A stretch of 64,000 nucleotides of DNA from Evernia prunastri (taxonomy: Eukaryota > Ascomycota > Lecanoromycetes > Lecanorales > Parmeliaceae): contig NKYR01000043.1 in the NCBI GenBank assembly GCA_003184365.1, forward strand, positions 233,163 through 297,162, in the 5' to 3' direction. This document shows positions 34,645-46,206 of the stretch, in pieces. The translations under genes and the position numbers were made by a program. The first letter of the stretch is position 1; the number at the start of each line of letters is the position of its first letter. The notes under the pieces are model-generated. The model saw only the letters and a program-made list of their open reading frames with translations, was not told where the DNA came from and did not search any database.

Positions 34645-35603
34645 ATGGCACAACTCCTTAAGAAACCCCTCAAGCTTGCTCTCGTGCAGCTCGCAACCGG
34701 CACGTCTCCTCAAATTCACCCTCCTCACCCCCTCCTTCTTTTCTAACCCCATCTCCCTCCCCAGGCGCCGACAAAACCGCCAACCTCGCCCGTGCCCGCA
34801 CCCGCGTCCTCGAAGCTTCCAAAGCCGGAGCCTCCCTGATCGTCCTCCCCGAATGCTTCAACTCCCCCTACGGCTGCCAGTACTTTCCCTCCTATGCCGA
34901 GACCCTCCAACCCTCCCCTCCCACCAAAGAGCAATCCCCGAGCTTCCACGCCCTCTCCGAGCTCGCGGCCGAGAGTAAAAGCTACCTGCTCGGCGGCAGC
35001 ATCCCCGAATACGTCGAGTCTACGAAGAAATACCATAACACTTCCCTCCTTTTCTCGCCCAAGGGGGACCTACTGGCTACGCATCGGAAGGTGCATCTGT
35101 TCGACATAGACATACCCGGCAAGATCAAGTTCAAAGAATCGGACGTCCTTTCCCCGGGGAACAAACTGACACTGGTCGACATCCCACCCTATGGCAAAAT
35201 CGCCCTCGCAATTTGCTACGACATCCGCTTCCCCGAACTCGCCACCATCGCCGCGCGCAAGGGCTGTTTCCTGCTCCTCTACCCGGGGGCTTTCAACCTA
35301 ACGACCGGGGCGCTGCATTGGGAGTTACAGGCGAGGGCGAGGGCGGTGGATAATCAGATCTACGTGGGCTTGTGCAGCCCGGCGAGGGATATGGAGGCGA
35401 GTTATCATGCTTGGGGGCACAGCATGGTGGTGGACCCGAACGCGAGCGTGATGTCTGAGGCGGGAGAGGACGAGCAGATTGTGTATGCGGAGTTGAATGG
35501 GGAAAAGATCGAGGAGACGAGGAAGGGGATACCGATATATACGCAGAGGAGGTTCGATGTTTATCCTGATGTTAGCGAGGGGAAGATTAAGTTTGATGAG
35601 TGA
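34645..35603 (+). CDS. Omega-amidase, Nit2-type nitrilase superfamily
   Basis: Predicted to hydrolyse alpha-ketoglutaramate and alpha-ketosuccinamate to keto-acid plus ammonia, closing the glutamine/asparagine transamination route; cytosolic or mitochondrial. Exons 34645-34699 and 34765-35603 give 297 aa. The intron appears to use a GC donor (CG|GCACGT) with CCCCAG acceptor: this is the only join that restores the conserved LALVQLATGADKTANLARAR start. The catalytic triad is complete: Glu48 in LPECFNSPYG, Lys127 in HRKVHLFDIDIPG, Cys169 in ICYDIRFPE. GAFNLTTGALHWELQARARA and CSPARD follow as in Nit2/Nit3 proteins. HRKVHLFDIDIPGKI...ES matches the omega-amidase branch rather than Nit1 (deaminated-glutathione amidase), so the call is specific though not proven. 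Confidence 0.9.
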
Positions 35604-35733
35604 TGAATGCATATATTAATGAATGAATGGACGATTCTATGATTTCCAATGCTCCCTCCACCACATCAACTCGTCGTCTCCGGATGTGAAACTGCCCATA
35701 TGAGTAGATCCAGCCCCTGTCTCCATCCGAAGA

Positions 35734-36679
35734 TCAATGCTGCGCACTATGCGCCGACTGATGGCGGATTCTAACATGCTGGTCCAATTTATCCTTCCGG
35801 TAGCTACCCTTGTAACCACAACCCGCCACCACGCAGCGGAAAGGCTTATTTGGCAGATGCTTTTGCTCATGACGCTGCAAGTCAGATCCACGACCGAACG
35901 TCTTACCGCAAGTAGAGCAGGTGGGACGGGCATCCTTAGCGCCGTCTTCAGTGTTCGTCAAGTTTGGATCCATGGGCAAGGCAGACTTGGCTAAGGTTGG
36001 CACGACGGAGCTAGAGGCCAAGGAGTTAGCATTGTTATTGACGTTGGCACTGGCATGAGTAGCGCCGACGGGGTAAGCATGGTGATTGAGCATGGCGTTG
36101 TAGCCGTGCATCTCGTTGGCAGCACGAGGATATCTCAAAGGGGGACCGCCATGGAAAGACGTCACACCATTCCAACTGCTTGCGACGTCGTAGTTGCTTT
36201 GGCCGTATGCGGGATCCACTGTAGGCGCCCCTGGGAAACCTTGAAAGCAATTCTGGGTGTATGGCGAGACGTTATTCCTGCTGCTTGCGACGTCGTAGTT
36301 GCTTTGGCCGTACGCGGGATCCACTGTAGACACCCCTCCAGAGTCTTGAGAGCCATTCTGAGATACGGAAGCGTATGGCGAAACGTCATTCCAGCTACTC
36401 GCGACATCGTGACTGTTTTGACCGTACACAGGATCAACAGCAGGCGCCCCTCCAAAGCCTTGAGAGCCATTCTGAGATACGGAAGCGTATGGCGAGACGT
36501 CGTTCCAGGGATAATTGTGTTGGCCGTATGCAGCCGGAACCGGCAATAAAAGCCTAGAGGAGACGCAAGATCGGCGGTCAGCAAAAAAAAAAAACCTACC
36601 CGTCCGCAGCCGCCATTTCATCATGCATATCTGCATGCTGAGGCAAGCTGGGTACGAGATTGGCTGGATGATCCCCCAT
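35734..36679 (-). CDS. C2H2 zinc-finger protein with ~40-aa N-terminal repeats
   Basis: Probable DNA-binding regulator. Exons 36679-36600 and 36553-35734 give 299 aa (an in-frame upstream Met at 36829 would give 349). The 46-nt intron is GTAGGT...CTCTAG. Residues ~40-170 contain three to four copies of a ~40-aa unit with AYGQ.NYDVASSWNDVSPYAS and QNGSQGFGGAP.VDP cores; they resemble a disordered Tyr/Asn/Gln-rich activation region. The last ~65 residues carry two fingers: CSTCGKTFGRGSDLQRHEQK with its final His (C-x2-C-x12-H-x3-H), and CVVAGCGYKGSYRKDKLDQH followed by VRIRH (C-x4-C-x12-H-x4-H), with a KHLPNKPF-type linker. The second finger's Cys spacing of four is typical of fungal factors. 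Target genes are unknown. Confidence 0.8.
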
Positions 36680-36829
36680 GGCAACAACGGGGCGCTGCCG
36701 TTCTGCTGCTGGCGTGGCGGAAAAGGGGCGAAGGGAAAAAGGGGCGGAGTAAAAAGGGCGAGAGGGCGATGGCTGAATGTGGATCGGCGATCCAATGAGA
36801 GTATCCGGAGTTTTGCTGAAGAGTTGCAA

Positions 36830-37819
36830 AAAGAGGGTATGTCAGGTTAGGGAGTTCACTGATCTTATAGACTGCGTAGCAGAATAGCAAAGGGGCATGA
36901 AAGGGCGAAGCCGCCCTAATATACTTAGGCTCTGCAGCAAAGGTGTATCATCACAAACACTTGGTGGGCCAGCACCTAATTTTGATCGGTTTTCATTGAT
37001 TTTGCTGCACACGGATTAATCTCGCATCAATCTCTAAAACCACACTGCTTTCTGCATACAAAGGATCACCCGCAAGAGTTGCAACATGCTCAAGTCATAA
37101 GGACAGGCAGAAGCATCCAGCCACAATTCCCCATGAACTCTCCCAATCAGCTCCTCCATCTGTATGTATCGCCAGTAAATGTTTCAGCATATTCGAATAA
37201 TCAGGGGCAGGCAGAAGCAGCCAGCCACATCCCCTAGATTTTCGACAGTCAGCCCCGATAGTACCCACAACTAACGACAACCAGCAGTCCGGAGACGCGG
37301 TCGAATCGAAAGAAGCCGGGAGTATCGAGGTCCAACTATGCTGTAACATCTGCCGACCTAAACCATCAACCAACGACGCGAGCGGGAGACAGCCACAGGT
37401 GGTATCTGAACACAGATTGGCGATCCATTGTAACCACGCGAGTGTGAGACGGAGACGAGGTCTCCCTGCCGACCTGGCGGTATGAAAATAAAAGACGAAG
37501 ATCCGAACGCCCCAACTCCAGTTTTGATGATCCGTATGCTTCGCTAAGGTGACAAGTAACCGAGGGGTAATTTCCGTAACTCCGCAGCTGTATGAGGGAT
37601 CCGAACATCCCTTGGAAAAAACCCCAAAAGCTGTGATAAAGGTGAACTTGTTAGACCGGTATTTGTGCCAATGCGGTCCTGTGAATATGAATTTGAAAAG
37701 CTGTGATGAAAGTGGACCTGTTAGACCAGTATTTGTGCCAATGCGGTCCTGTGAATATGAATTTGATGAATGACAACTCAGGCACCCTTCTCCCTCTCTC
37801 TCGCATACGGTCAGGTTTG
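36830..37819. other. Intergenic with a 70-bp tandem duplication
   Basis: No gene is supported. Besides the 70-bp duplication (37626-37765), a diverged pair of GGCAGGCAGAAGCA/CCAGCCACA blocks lies at about 37100-37130 and 37203-37230. Confidence 0.5.
37626..37765. repeat. Perfectly phased 70-bp tandem duplication
   Basis: Copy 1 is 37626-37695 and copy 2 is 37696-37765. They start AAAAGCTGTGAT and end GTGAATATGAATTTG. The last ~40 bases are identical and the first ~30 differ at about five positions. Confidence 0.8.
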
Positions 37820-40800
37820 CTAACGTTTGTGCTCCTCTAGAGCACTGGCCAGCTTCTTCGCGTCGTCATCGTTGCCGACCTTGATTATCCACGACTCAAT
37901 CTTGCCGCTCTCGCCAACGAATGGCATCCTCACGGTCTTGCTCTGCGAGCTCTCATAGGTGAATGATTTCGATAAGGCGAAGTTGATGACGATTCTGCCG
38001 CTGGGGTCTTGTCTCAAAAGAACTCTTGTCTGGTGTGATTCCCGATTCTTCAGAATGCGCAGAGGTCCAACGCCCTTGCTGTCCCAATTTGATGACTTTT
38101 GATCCCATTTCAATGCCTTTGCCTTCACCTGCAAGACAACATCCTCATTTTCTTCGCCTGGCCCTCGAGACGTGAGATCAATCTGCTCCTGCTTTTCTGC
38201 TTTGTCGTCTCCTCCATCAGCGGTAGACTCGTTTGCACTCTCGCCGGTTGTGGCCCCCGGCGAGGTAGCACGCGATGTTGCATTGGAGCCATTTTTGGAG
38301 GGTGGTGCTAATGAGGTCGTGGTAGGCATGAAACCGAATCCGAAGCCAACGCTGGGAGTCTTTGCTGGAGGGGTGCTAAACACGCTCGGAGTGGGCTTCG
38401 TTGGCGTCTCACTCGTGGCATTTGCACCGAAAAGGCCACCAAACGCTGGCTTAGATGGGCTTGGGAAAGTAACATTCACCGCCGGTGGATTGCTGGTTTC
38501 TCCAAATTTGATTGGGCTATCAGCTTTCCAAGTATGATCGCCCTTTGGACTCTCTCCAGTTTTGGTATTCGTGCTTGTAAAACTCGAAGTAGCATTGGAA
38601 GGTTGACTGAATAGGTTGCCGGATGAGCCAGACTTGAAAGATTGACCGAAGACATTGCTTTTTTGCGAAGCTGCCTGACCATCTGGTTGTGGTATCTCAC
38701 GGATAGGTTTGCCATCTTTGTCTCTGGATATTCGGTCGAATATGCTCCGTCCAGTATTCTCTTCATTAGCATCCTCTGCTGTACCGTAGTCATTGCGAGA
38801 CGGTGTGTCATAGAGGCCATTCTCAGTTGCGCCGAACGGGTTGCTGAGTGCCTTGGCCCCTTTGGACTGGCCTTGGTCGTCCTCGTCTTCGTCTGAACCC
38901 GATTCCGATTCATCATAGTCGAATGGCCCGCGCACTTGATGCTGTCCATTAGGCTCATCATCTCTATCATCGTCATCGTCTTCATCATCGGCATCGGCAT
39001 CGCCAGTCTTGCTACCCTCTGCGCCAGACTCTTCGGCAGACAAATGACCAAAGATATTGTGACCGTTAGTCAGCTGCGCGCGCGGTAGGCTTAGTACTGA
39101 AACGTTAGGATCTGCTGACTTTGCTTGCATTACGCTCGTACTTGGCTTGTCGTCGTCTGCGGCGATTATCCATTGCCCATCAACTAGCTTGGCAGCCTTG
39201 CCTTGGATTTCCTCCTCGATCTTCTTTCTCTTCGCTCGCTGCTCCTCAGCATCTCTCTTCTCCCACGAGGCCAGATCTTCTTCATCGGAGTCGTATTCGG
39301 CTGCCTTACGCTTCTGCTTGGCTTCTGCCGCAGTCTTTTCTGCAGCTTGGCCAAATTGTGAGATGAAGTTTGGCGAAGACGCACCAGCACCAAACGTTGG
39401 TACCTTGAACGTTGGAGCTTTTGGTGCCTCGGACGTGGTCTCACCACTCGTGAAGGGCTTGAAAGGAGACGTGCTCGAGCTGGGTACGTTTGATGGTGTA
39501 GCAGCGCCGAATGTTAGAACTTTGAACGCTGGAGCTTTTGGTGCCTCGGACGTGGTCTCACCACTCGTGAAGGGCTTGAAAGGAGACGTGCTCGAGCTGG
39601 GTACGTTCGATGGTGTAGCAGCGCCGAATGTTAGAACTTTGAACGCTGGAGCTTTTGGTGCCTCGGACGTGGTCTCTCCACTCGTGAAGGGCTTGAAAGG
39701 AGACGTGCTCGAGCTGGGTGCGTTCGATGATGTGGCAGCGCCAAATGTTGGGACTTTGAACGCTGGAGCTTGAGCATTCTCAGATGAGGTCTGAACACTT
39801 GCCATTGGCTTGGCAAAAAATGGCGTAGAATTAGATGCTGTTGATGTTGTAGCACCACTTGAGAATGCGACTGCCAAAGCTTTGGTCGTATCCGAAGGGG
39901 TCTCGCTGCTTGTGACAGGCTTTAGAGAGAAGGGATTTGGACTTGGGGAAGCTGCGGAAGTCGACGACTTGACCGTTGAGGTCGAAATAGTTGCTGGCGC
40001 GCCGTTGCTGGTACTCTGCTGTTTTGTGAACAGACTAGAGTCTGACGTAGAAGAATCCGGATTGAAAGAAGCAAAACTGGACTTGAACGGTGACTCGGTG
40101 CCCGGCTGGTACAAAGGCGGCACGGAAGTGGTGGAAGAAGGCTTCAAAGTCGATGTAGACTGAGCCGCAGATGAAGATGCCCCAGAGGGTGCTGAGAACT
40201 GGAAAAGAGGGGTCGCCTTATCATTTTGCGTGCCGTTAACTTTGGCCTCTTCCTTCTTGTCCAGAATGTTTTTGAATATACTCGACGTCTGTGAGCCTGC
40301 TGATGCACCTGGGAGTGATGGATATGAGACTGGATCATGACCGCGAGCCTTCTTGCCGTTATCGGCTGTGCCCTGCCCATTGTCCCTCTCTGGCTCCTCT
40401 TCAGCGGATCTTTTGTTTTTGCCAGTCAACTGCTGGACGGGGGTATCGCGGTTAGAAGTTGGTTGATGAACGTTAGTTCCATTCGACATCGTCCCTCGTG
40501 ATTCCTGTGTGAAGATTGACTGGCTCTCAACCCTAGCTTTTTTCCCTTGGATGTCATCTTCCTCATTTCCGCGATGCTCCATGATTGGTTTCCTCTTGCT
40601 ACCAGCAATTTGTGCTAAGGGATCAAAACCTTCAAGGACGGCTTTTATTCTCTCATCGCATTGACTCTCAGCGTACTTTATACGCTTCTCCTTGTGCCGC
40701 ACATAGAATGAAGTCCACCAATCTTGGGACCATATTCGTGCCTCTTCCTCACTGTAGCCTTCAGGAGCCGGTGATGGCCCGAATTTGCGGCGGACACCGG

Positions 40801-42686
40801 ACACTTTTTGGGCTTGTTCAATGGTCTGCTGAGTAGATGAAGATGAGCTCGGAATATTGCTATCGCCACGGTTTGGTGAGATAGAGTCACCCTTGGATGG
40901 CGAAAGGGTAGGCTGAGGGACTGTAGAAAGCGCTGGTGACGCGGGAGAAGACGATGGTTGGGAGGTAGGTGGCAACTTCAGACCGCTGAATATGGCTTTG
41001 TAAGATGGATGCGCATCTTCTGATGGGGTTTGGAAAAGAGTAGGCTTCACAATCTTTCGCTCGCTGATTTTGCTAGGGCTGTTTGGTCCGTTCTCATTCA
41101 GAACTTTCGATGTGCTGGAAGGTTGCGGCATGTTGAACAGATTACCATGATCTGTAGCGGTATCGTTCTTAGTAGGACTGGACACTGCTTGAGTATCCGC
41201 CTCATTTGGTGGTTTCGAGATTCTATCGAAAAGACTGCCCCCAGTTCCTTGTGCACTTGTGTTCTTAGGTTGATCTAATTGAAATTGAGGACTCGTTTCC
41301 GGCGGAGGTTTCGAGATTCGATCGAAAAGGCTCCCACCACCACCCTGAGCAGCACTGTCTTTAGTAGGACTGGACTGCGTTTGGCTGTTTGGTTGATTCA
41401 AAAACCCAAATGGACGTGACTGTGGCGAAGGATCCGGAGATATTTGCATCATAGAGCCTCCGCCTTGGGTCGGAGACGTAGAGCCTTGTCGAGAGCCCTG
41501 TGGAAAAAAAGCGCTGGACAGTTGAGGATTGCCGAAGTTTGCAAAGAGATTGGCGTCCTGTTGCGCGGCGGATTGTGACTGCTGGAATTGGACGATGCTC
41601 TGTGAAAATGGATTACTGGAGCTTCGGTCTTGAGGAGTCTTGAGGTGCGCAAAAATATCTGTGGTGGGCTGTGTAGCCTTTTGCTCTATGCTTTGACCAA
41701 AAACATTGTTTGGTGGTTGCTGCTGAGCACTCGGTTGCGAGAAAATACCAGCACTAGTTTGAACTGGTTGTTGCTGGTTGGAAGACTGATTGAAGGGATT
41801 ATTCGGGGTCTGCAATGGACCTAGTGCTGATAGGTCCGGAGCGCCCGGGGCGAACAGAGGCTTCTGCTCTCCTTCGAGGAATTTGTTAAAGGGACTCATC
41901 TTTTGTGGTGGTAGGTTGAAAATGTTTCCCTGAAAACCGCTAGGCTCGGGTGGAGGAGCATTATGCGTATTGATGGCAGTGAACGGATTGTTTACCTGTT
42001 GAGTCTGGCCCACGTTGAAGTTAAACCCTGATGTGGGCGCAGCGAATGGAGGGTTGAAGCTATTGGTAGGGAACGGTGGAAAGGAGGAGCTGTTCTGGTT
42101 GGGTTGGTTCCCATTTAGCTGCTGACCGAAATTGAATCCACCTTGTTGTTGCTGTGCTCCGTTCATGTCGATTCTGTCACCATCACCTAAGGAGTTCTGG
42201 TTCTGTTGCTGCTGCTGTGAAAAGCTAGGTGACGGTGAGGCGGGTGGACGCAGAGCTCCAGGCCGACGGCCACCTCCACCTCGAGGTTTCGCAAGCCTAG
42301 CCAGCCCGTTATTAGCTATGACCGCCCTAGCAAGCCCGCTATAGCCCATAGGAGCAATTTCAGAGCGCGAATGTGTTTGTAGATGCTGTAGGTGTAAGGG
42401 GTATCGGGGGTGAACGCGTGTGTGTCAACAAAAGTGAGGTGAAATATTAGTAAAGTAGGTGTTAGGTGTTATGGGTCGTGTGATGATGATTTGGTTACTC
42501 AAACAATTGCAGCCTCCCGCCCGACATGAACACCCGGAACTCCAAAATTCCCACATACCTTCGTTGTGCCATCTGCGCTGCCGTAGCTTTCTGCGGTCCT
42601 CCTATTTGCGATCCCACAGAGAAGCCGTCTTCATCAGACATTGTTCCGTCCTTTGTGAGCTGCTGGTTGGCGACTCTCTTCGCCAT
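37820..42686 (-). CDS. NUP2: FG-repeat nucleoporin with Ran-binding domain, Nup2-like
   Basis: Mobile nuclear-basket nucleoporin that binds Ran-GTP and importin-alpha. Exons 42686-42559 and 42338-37820 give 1548 aa; the 220-nt intron (GTATGT...CTATAG) is the frame-consistent join. The N-terminus MAKRVANQQLTKDG resembles the importin-binding Nup50/Nup2 start. Residues ~45-1400 are Ser/Thr/Pro/Gln-rich with scattered FG, FGQ and FGAA motifs, an acidic tract (DADDEDDDDDRDDE) and three almost identical 39-aa units. The last ~115 residues form the RanBD: EDVVLQVKAKALKW, KGVGPLRILKN, RVLLRQDPSGRIVINF, with the conserved Trp and KGVG turn. The alternative start at 42349 inside the intron would lose the Nup50-like end. 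The family call is firm; exon 1 is less so. Confidence 0.85.
39424..39774. repeat. Three near-identical 117-bp units inside the nucleoporin gene
   Basis: Period 117 bp (starts at about 39424, 39541 and 39658), encoding 39 aa that contain SPFKPFTSGETTSEAPKAPA and a TFGAA motif. The units differ at only a few bases, so the expansion is recent or kept uniform by recombination. Confidence 0.8.
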
Positions 42687-43832
42687 TTTTGCTGAGGTGG
42701 GGTGTGTGCGGGGCAAGGTGATTTCTTCCAACCAATTTCTTCAAGCTTCGAGTATCAAGATTCAGCAAGTAGGATGCTCCTCAAGCTTCTTGGAGCGCGA
42801 CAGTAAAGTTTAGAAGAGTCGTGGTAATGACTGAGTGTGAGAGGTCTCCCGCATGCAGTAAAGGCGCTCGGTCATCGAGGCTTCAGCGTCGTTCTTCCTG
42901 TTTTCACCATCTCTAGAATTACTTGTGTATGGAACGCGCATTCGAGGTGCTTCGCGGTGATGCTGTTCTTCTAAGATTTACTGTCGTCAACCGCCCAAAA
43001 CAAAAAGTCATGGATCAGCCGGGACAACCTTTGCTTAACCCAATTGGGAAACTTCAGGGGAAAGCTACGCACATCATGCGCAGATCGTAGCACATGCCCT
43101 GGCATTCCGCAATTTGACGGCAGCTCTCTCTTAATGTCCAAAGAACTAAAGATGCGAGGCGACTACGAATCCAATGGAAGGCTTCGAGACTACGAGCGAT
43201 TGCTTTGAGGAGAGCACAGAAGGAGTTGGGTCTATGTAACCACAGACAGCACGCGTACCAATTAGATCTAGATAATGCAAGCAGTCCTGGGTAGTGCTGC
43301 TTGAGTACGCCCAGCGGGCTCTCGACCACCTCAATTCCGAGCAGGCCAATCGCAAAGGTCCCTGCCAACACAATTGTTGTCAGGTTGTGGATGCCTCTTT
43401 TCCTCCTGCCGAATTCAAGAAGAAGCTAGAACGATGCCACTTTTATTGCGAACGTCGCCAATTTAACCCGTCAAGTCTACGCTCTTTTGTTGCGCGTCTT
43501 GAGCCGCTGGCGAAGCGCTGGCTATGAGTAGTCTTTGCGCGGAGAACGCTGCTAGAAAAAGCATCACGATGGCAAGCGGGACAAGAAACGATCTGAGGGT
43601 TCTGTTAGCTGTTTGCAACGACGTTAAGCAATAGGCAACATAAGAGTGCAAGCATCAGCACCAGCCCATACGGTCGAGTAGCGCTCCACCTGCAAATCCT
43701 GCAGTATGTAGGCGCAGATAGGTTAAAACTCATTGATCTATTCAATAGAATATCCATCCGATCCTATAATTACCTGGGCGAAAACTAACAAGGGAGCTTC
43801 ATGCCTAGAATACTACCAGATACCAGCCTTCT
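42687..43832. other. Intergenic, nothing recognised
   Basis: Lies between two leftward genes. Minus-strand frames at 43054-43371 and 43463-43651 contain hydrophobic stretches but no recognisable domain or splice structure. Confidence 0.45.
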
Positions 43833-44464
43833 TCACAGCTTCGCCTTCGTCTGCGCCTTCTTAAGCACGGGCTCCATCTTCGTAGCCTACCAAGAATTAT
43901 CAGCAGAGACCTCTCCTAAAGGTTGAGAGAGGATCGTAGAATACTTTCATGACATCTCCCTTAATCTTGAGCTTCCCGGACATAAATAGCCGTTGGGCCT
44001 GAGTCTTTCCACTGACCAGCTTAGCAAAATCATCGTCTGATAAAGACAAAGTAACTACATCCCGTCGATCAGCATGTGTTCTCAATAACTTTCTTCTCAC
44101 ATATTTGGGTAGCCTCGGGGAATGCCAGTAGGAGGCAATCGTCCGGGATTCCAGCTCCGAGACAAGGGCTCACTGACCATCGGCTTTCTTCCCACTCGGT
44201 GCCTCGCCCTTGGCCACTTCGCCCTTCTCTTTTAGATCGATGTACCAACTGTCCGTTTGCCCCGCTTTATTCTTCAGTGTGAACGCGAAAACGGCATTGC
44301 CCTTCTTTACAGCGTCTTTCCGCTCCGCGTCATCGGATTGTAGAGAGCTGTTGATGGCATCGAAGGCGGCGGAGGAAGGAAACGAGTCTGTGCAAATGAA
44401 AGGTTATTTGTCTCGTGTCTTGGATTGGAGAGGTGCAGGAGAGCTTACCTGATTTTAAAGACAT
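43833..44464 (-). CDS. SCP2-domain lipid carrier with PTS1-like end
   Basis: Small sterol-carrier/non-specific lipid-transfer protein, probably peroxisomal. Four exons (44464-44449, 44387-44178, 44054-43945, 43886-43833) give 129 aa with consistent phases. Introns are 61, 123 and 58 nt. The single domain spans almost the whole protein: AVFAFTLKNKAGQTDSWYID (beta sheet), KADVTLSLSDDDFAKLVSGK, and AQRLFMSGKLKIKGDVMKAT, where the GKLKIKGD turn and the preceding helix line the lipid tunnel in SCP2. The final tripeptide Ala-Lys-Leu matches the peroxisomal targeting signal type 1. The first exon codes for only five residues. The length equals that of fungal stand-alone SCP2 proteins. Confidence 0.9.
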
Positions 44465-44844
44465 GGTGAACAGTGGTATGTTGATGGCTTATCGATTGCT
44501 GAATGTGTCGCAGAGCAAGGGTTTGGGGTTGGGACAGCAGGGATGATCGGGTGATGACGATGGCGAAGAGGTTGAGAGTTCATGGATAGAAGTGCAATGG
44601 CTTCCAGGTGGCTTTCGAACCTTTGGGGAATAAATGGGTTTCCGGTCACAATGCCATCATTACTCGTCCGAGTAACATCGAGCCGAGGCAAACGGCTAAA
44701 CTTCGCCTTTGGAGTTTGCAAGAATTCTACTTTACTCAGAGGGCCAGCGCCTCGCAGGCTACGGCGCAATTCTCGGTCATGCGAATACATGGAAGATAGA
44801 ATATGATTGTAATGTTTGATTGTTTGTCTGTCTAGCCTCAACCT
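44465..44844. other. Short intergenic spacer
   Basis: Holds the SCP2 promoter and the 3' end of the F-box-like gene. No gene is seen. Confidence 0.5.
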
Positions 44845-46206
44845 TCACAACCAGCTCAAGATGGAGCCTGACAGCAATCTGCGCATATGCTCCTCTGTCC
44901 CGCACAAGAGCTCCTTTCCCTTTTCACTCGCTCGATGCAATGCCCCCTGCAATGGCTTTGAGCTGCTAGTCCTGATCTTCACTTGATCTTTCCCAGCTCT
45001 GATGCGTCGCTCTTGCTCGAAAATAGCGGGACTCAGCATCAATGGCACGTCCATAACCTCTTCTGCTGTCTCCTTCCACTTCTCACTACCGCTTATCTCC
45101 GTGAGTGGAGATAGTGCGTCGTCCCAGTCACCAAGGCGGAATTTGACACCGTTCAACTTGAGCGATTCCAATGTGCGCCGATTTTTGCGGATGAAGCCTT
45201 TTATTTGGGGAGAGTCGGGGAAGATGTTCATGATCTCAATGTCGCGAAGCTTTCCAAAACGCAGACACGGGAGTGGGAGTTCACATCTCTTATAACACTC
45301 ATGGTTGCGACTCGTTTCTTGTATGCAACTTTCAGTGGCAAGCGATACTGGGCAGGGACCTTTATTTTCAGACAATCCTTGCCAGCGGAAGTTGAATTCT
45401 GTGAGGAATGGAGCGAAATTCTGGAGATATGAGTGTAGAGACTTCAGATGATCTACTGGAGATCCCGACTCAATAGTATCCATGTGTATATTGAGGTGGC
45501 GGATCTGCCTCCAGCGTTTGGTAGAGCGTGGATTTACACCGTACCCCAAAGATGGATTCAAATATTGCACGGCGCCTGGATGAACCGGCGAGAGGGAAAG
45601 GGTGTCAAGGCGCGAAAGGTTGCTTCGCTCGACGGCAATACGCAACGAGATCAAGGCGTAGTCAACGACACTGCGACGCTGTCGCTCTTCTGAAGGTTGA
45701 CCGGGACACGAAACTTCGAGATGCCTCAGGTTTGGCATCGCTGAGAAGGCTTGAATGAAAGCCGAGACTTTGGCAGCGTCATGGAATAAGGGCGGATATT
45801 GCTTGACCAGCAAATCATTCATCTCCCAGCTCCCATAGGTGGGTACGCTTTGGCGGACGACAGGACTTTCGGCAGAACCGATATACGGTTCGTAGATGAA
45901 AGCAACTTCAATGCCGCTTGTATCCACTAGCGGAGGTAGGAATGTCTTTCCGCTGTGAGGGATAGTGAACTTCAAGGTCTGAACATGCTGGCCTATCCGG
46001 CCTAACGCTGCCATCCGCACCGGCTTGGTGAAGATTTTTTCTCGAAAGGTGATGGCGAGCTCTCTGAAAAGGTGTGGTGCAGCGCATACGCTAAAGTCGT
46101 AGCAGGCCAGACGAAGAGAGACGAGGTCATCTTTTGGGACGTAGGATAGGAATGTATCTCGAGTTCTGTCGCACAACCAGAATGGGATGAAGGCTGAGCT
46201 TGACAT
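44845..46206 (-). CDS. F-box/LRR-like protein
   Basis: Likely substrate adaptor or orphan LRR protein; substrate unknown. A single exon encodes 453 aa. Residues ~1-50 (PFWLCDRTRDTFLSYVPKDD then LVSLRLACYDF and HLFRELAITF) follow the F-box pattern of fungal F-box-like proteins: LP-type start replaced here by a diverged form, then LxxLRLxCxxF and LFRxLxxxF. Leucine-rich segments follow at intervals (MPNLRHLEVSCPG, LSRLDTLSLSP, QIRHLNIHMD, FGKLRDIEIMNIFPD, TLESLKLNGVKF), the spacing of irregular LRRs. The C-terminus is basic. The F-box is weak, so Skp1 binding is inference. Confidence 0.7.
   Translation of the reverse strand: MSSSAFIPFWLCDRTRDTFLSYVPKDDLVSLRLACYDFSVCAAPHLFRELAITFREKIFTKPVRMAALGRIGQHVQTLKFTIPHSGKTFLPPLVDTSGIEVAFIYEPYIGSAESPVVRQSVPTYGSWEMNDLLVKQYPPLFHDAAKVSAFIQAFSAMPNLRHLEVSCPGQPSEERQRRSVVDYALISLRIAVERSNLSRLDTLSLSPVHPGAVQYLNPSLGYGVNPRSTKRWRQIRHLNIHMDTIESGSPVDHLKSLHSYLQNFAPFLTEFNFRWQGLSENKGPCPVSLATESCIQETSRNHECYKRCELPLPCLRFGKLRDIEIMNIFPDSPQIKGFIRKNRRTLESLKLNGVKFRLGDWDDALSPLTEISGSEKWKETAEEVMDVPLMLSPAIFEQERRIRAGKDQVKIRTSSSKPLQGALHRASEKGKELLCGTEEHMRRLLSGSILSWL

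Noticed and set aside
36035..36584. Overlapping frames opposite and within the C2H2 gene (36055-36549 +, 36162-36584 -)
   Set aside because: Shadows caused by the repeat structure; no domain, while the C2H2 frame has fingers and a consistent intron.
38099..40163. Plus-strand frames across the nucleoporin gene (for example 39147-39773)
   Set aside because: Mirror images of the repetitive minus-strand coding sequence.
42132..42349. Alternative start of the nucleoporin at 42349
   Set aside because: Lies in the intron end of the better model; using it loses the Nup50-like N-terminus encoded at 42559-42686.
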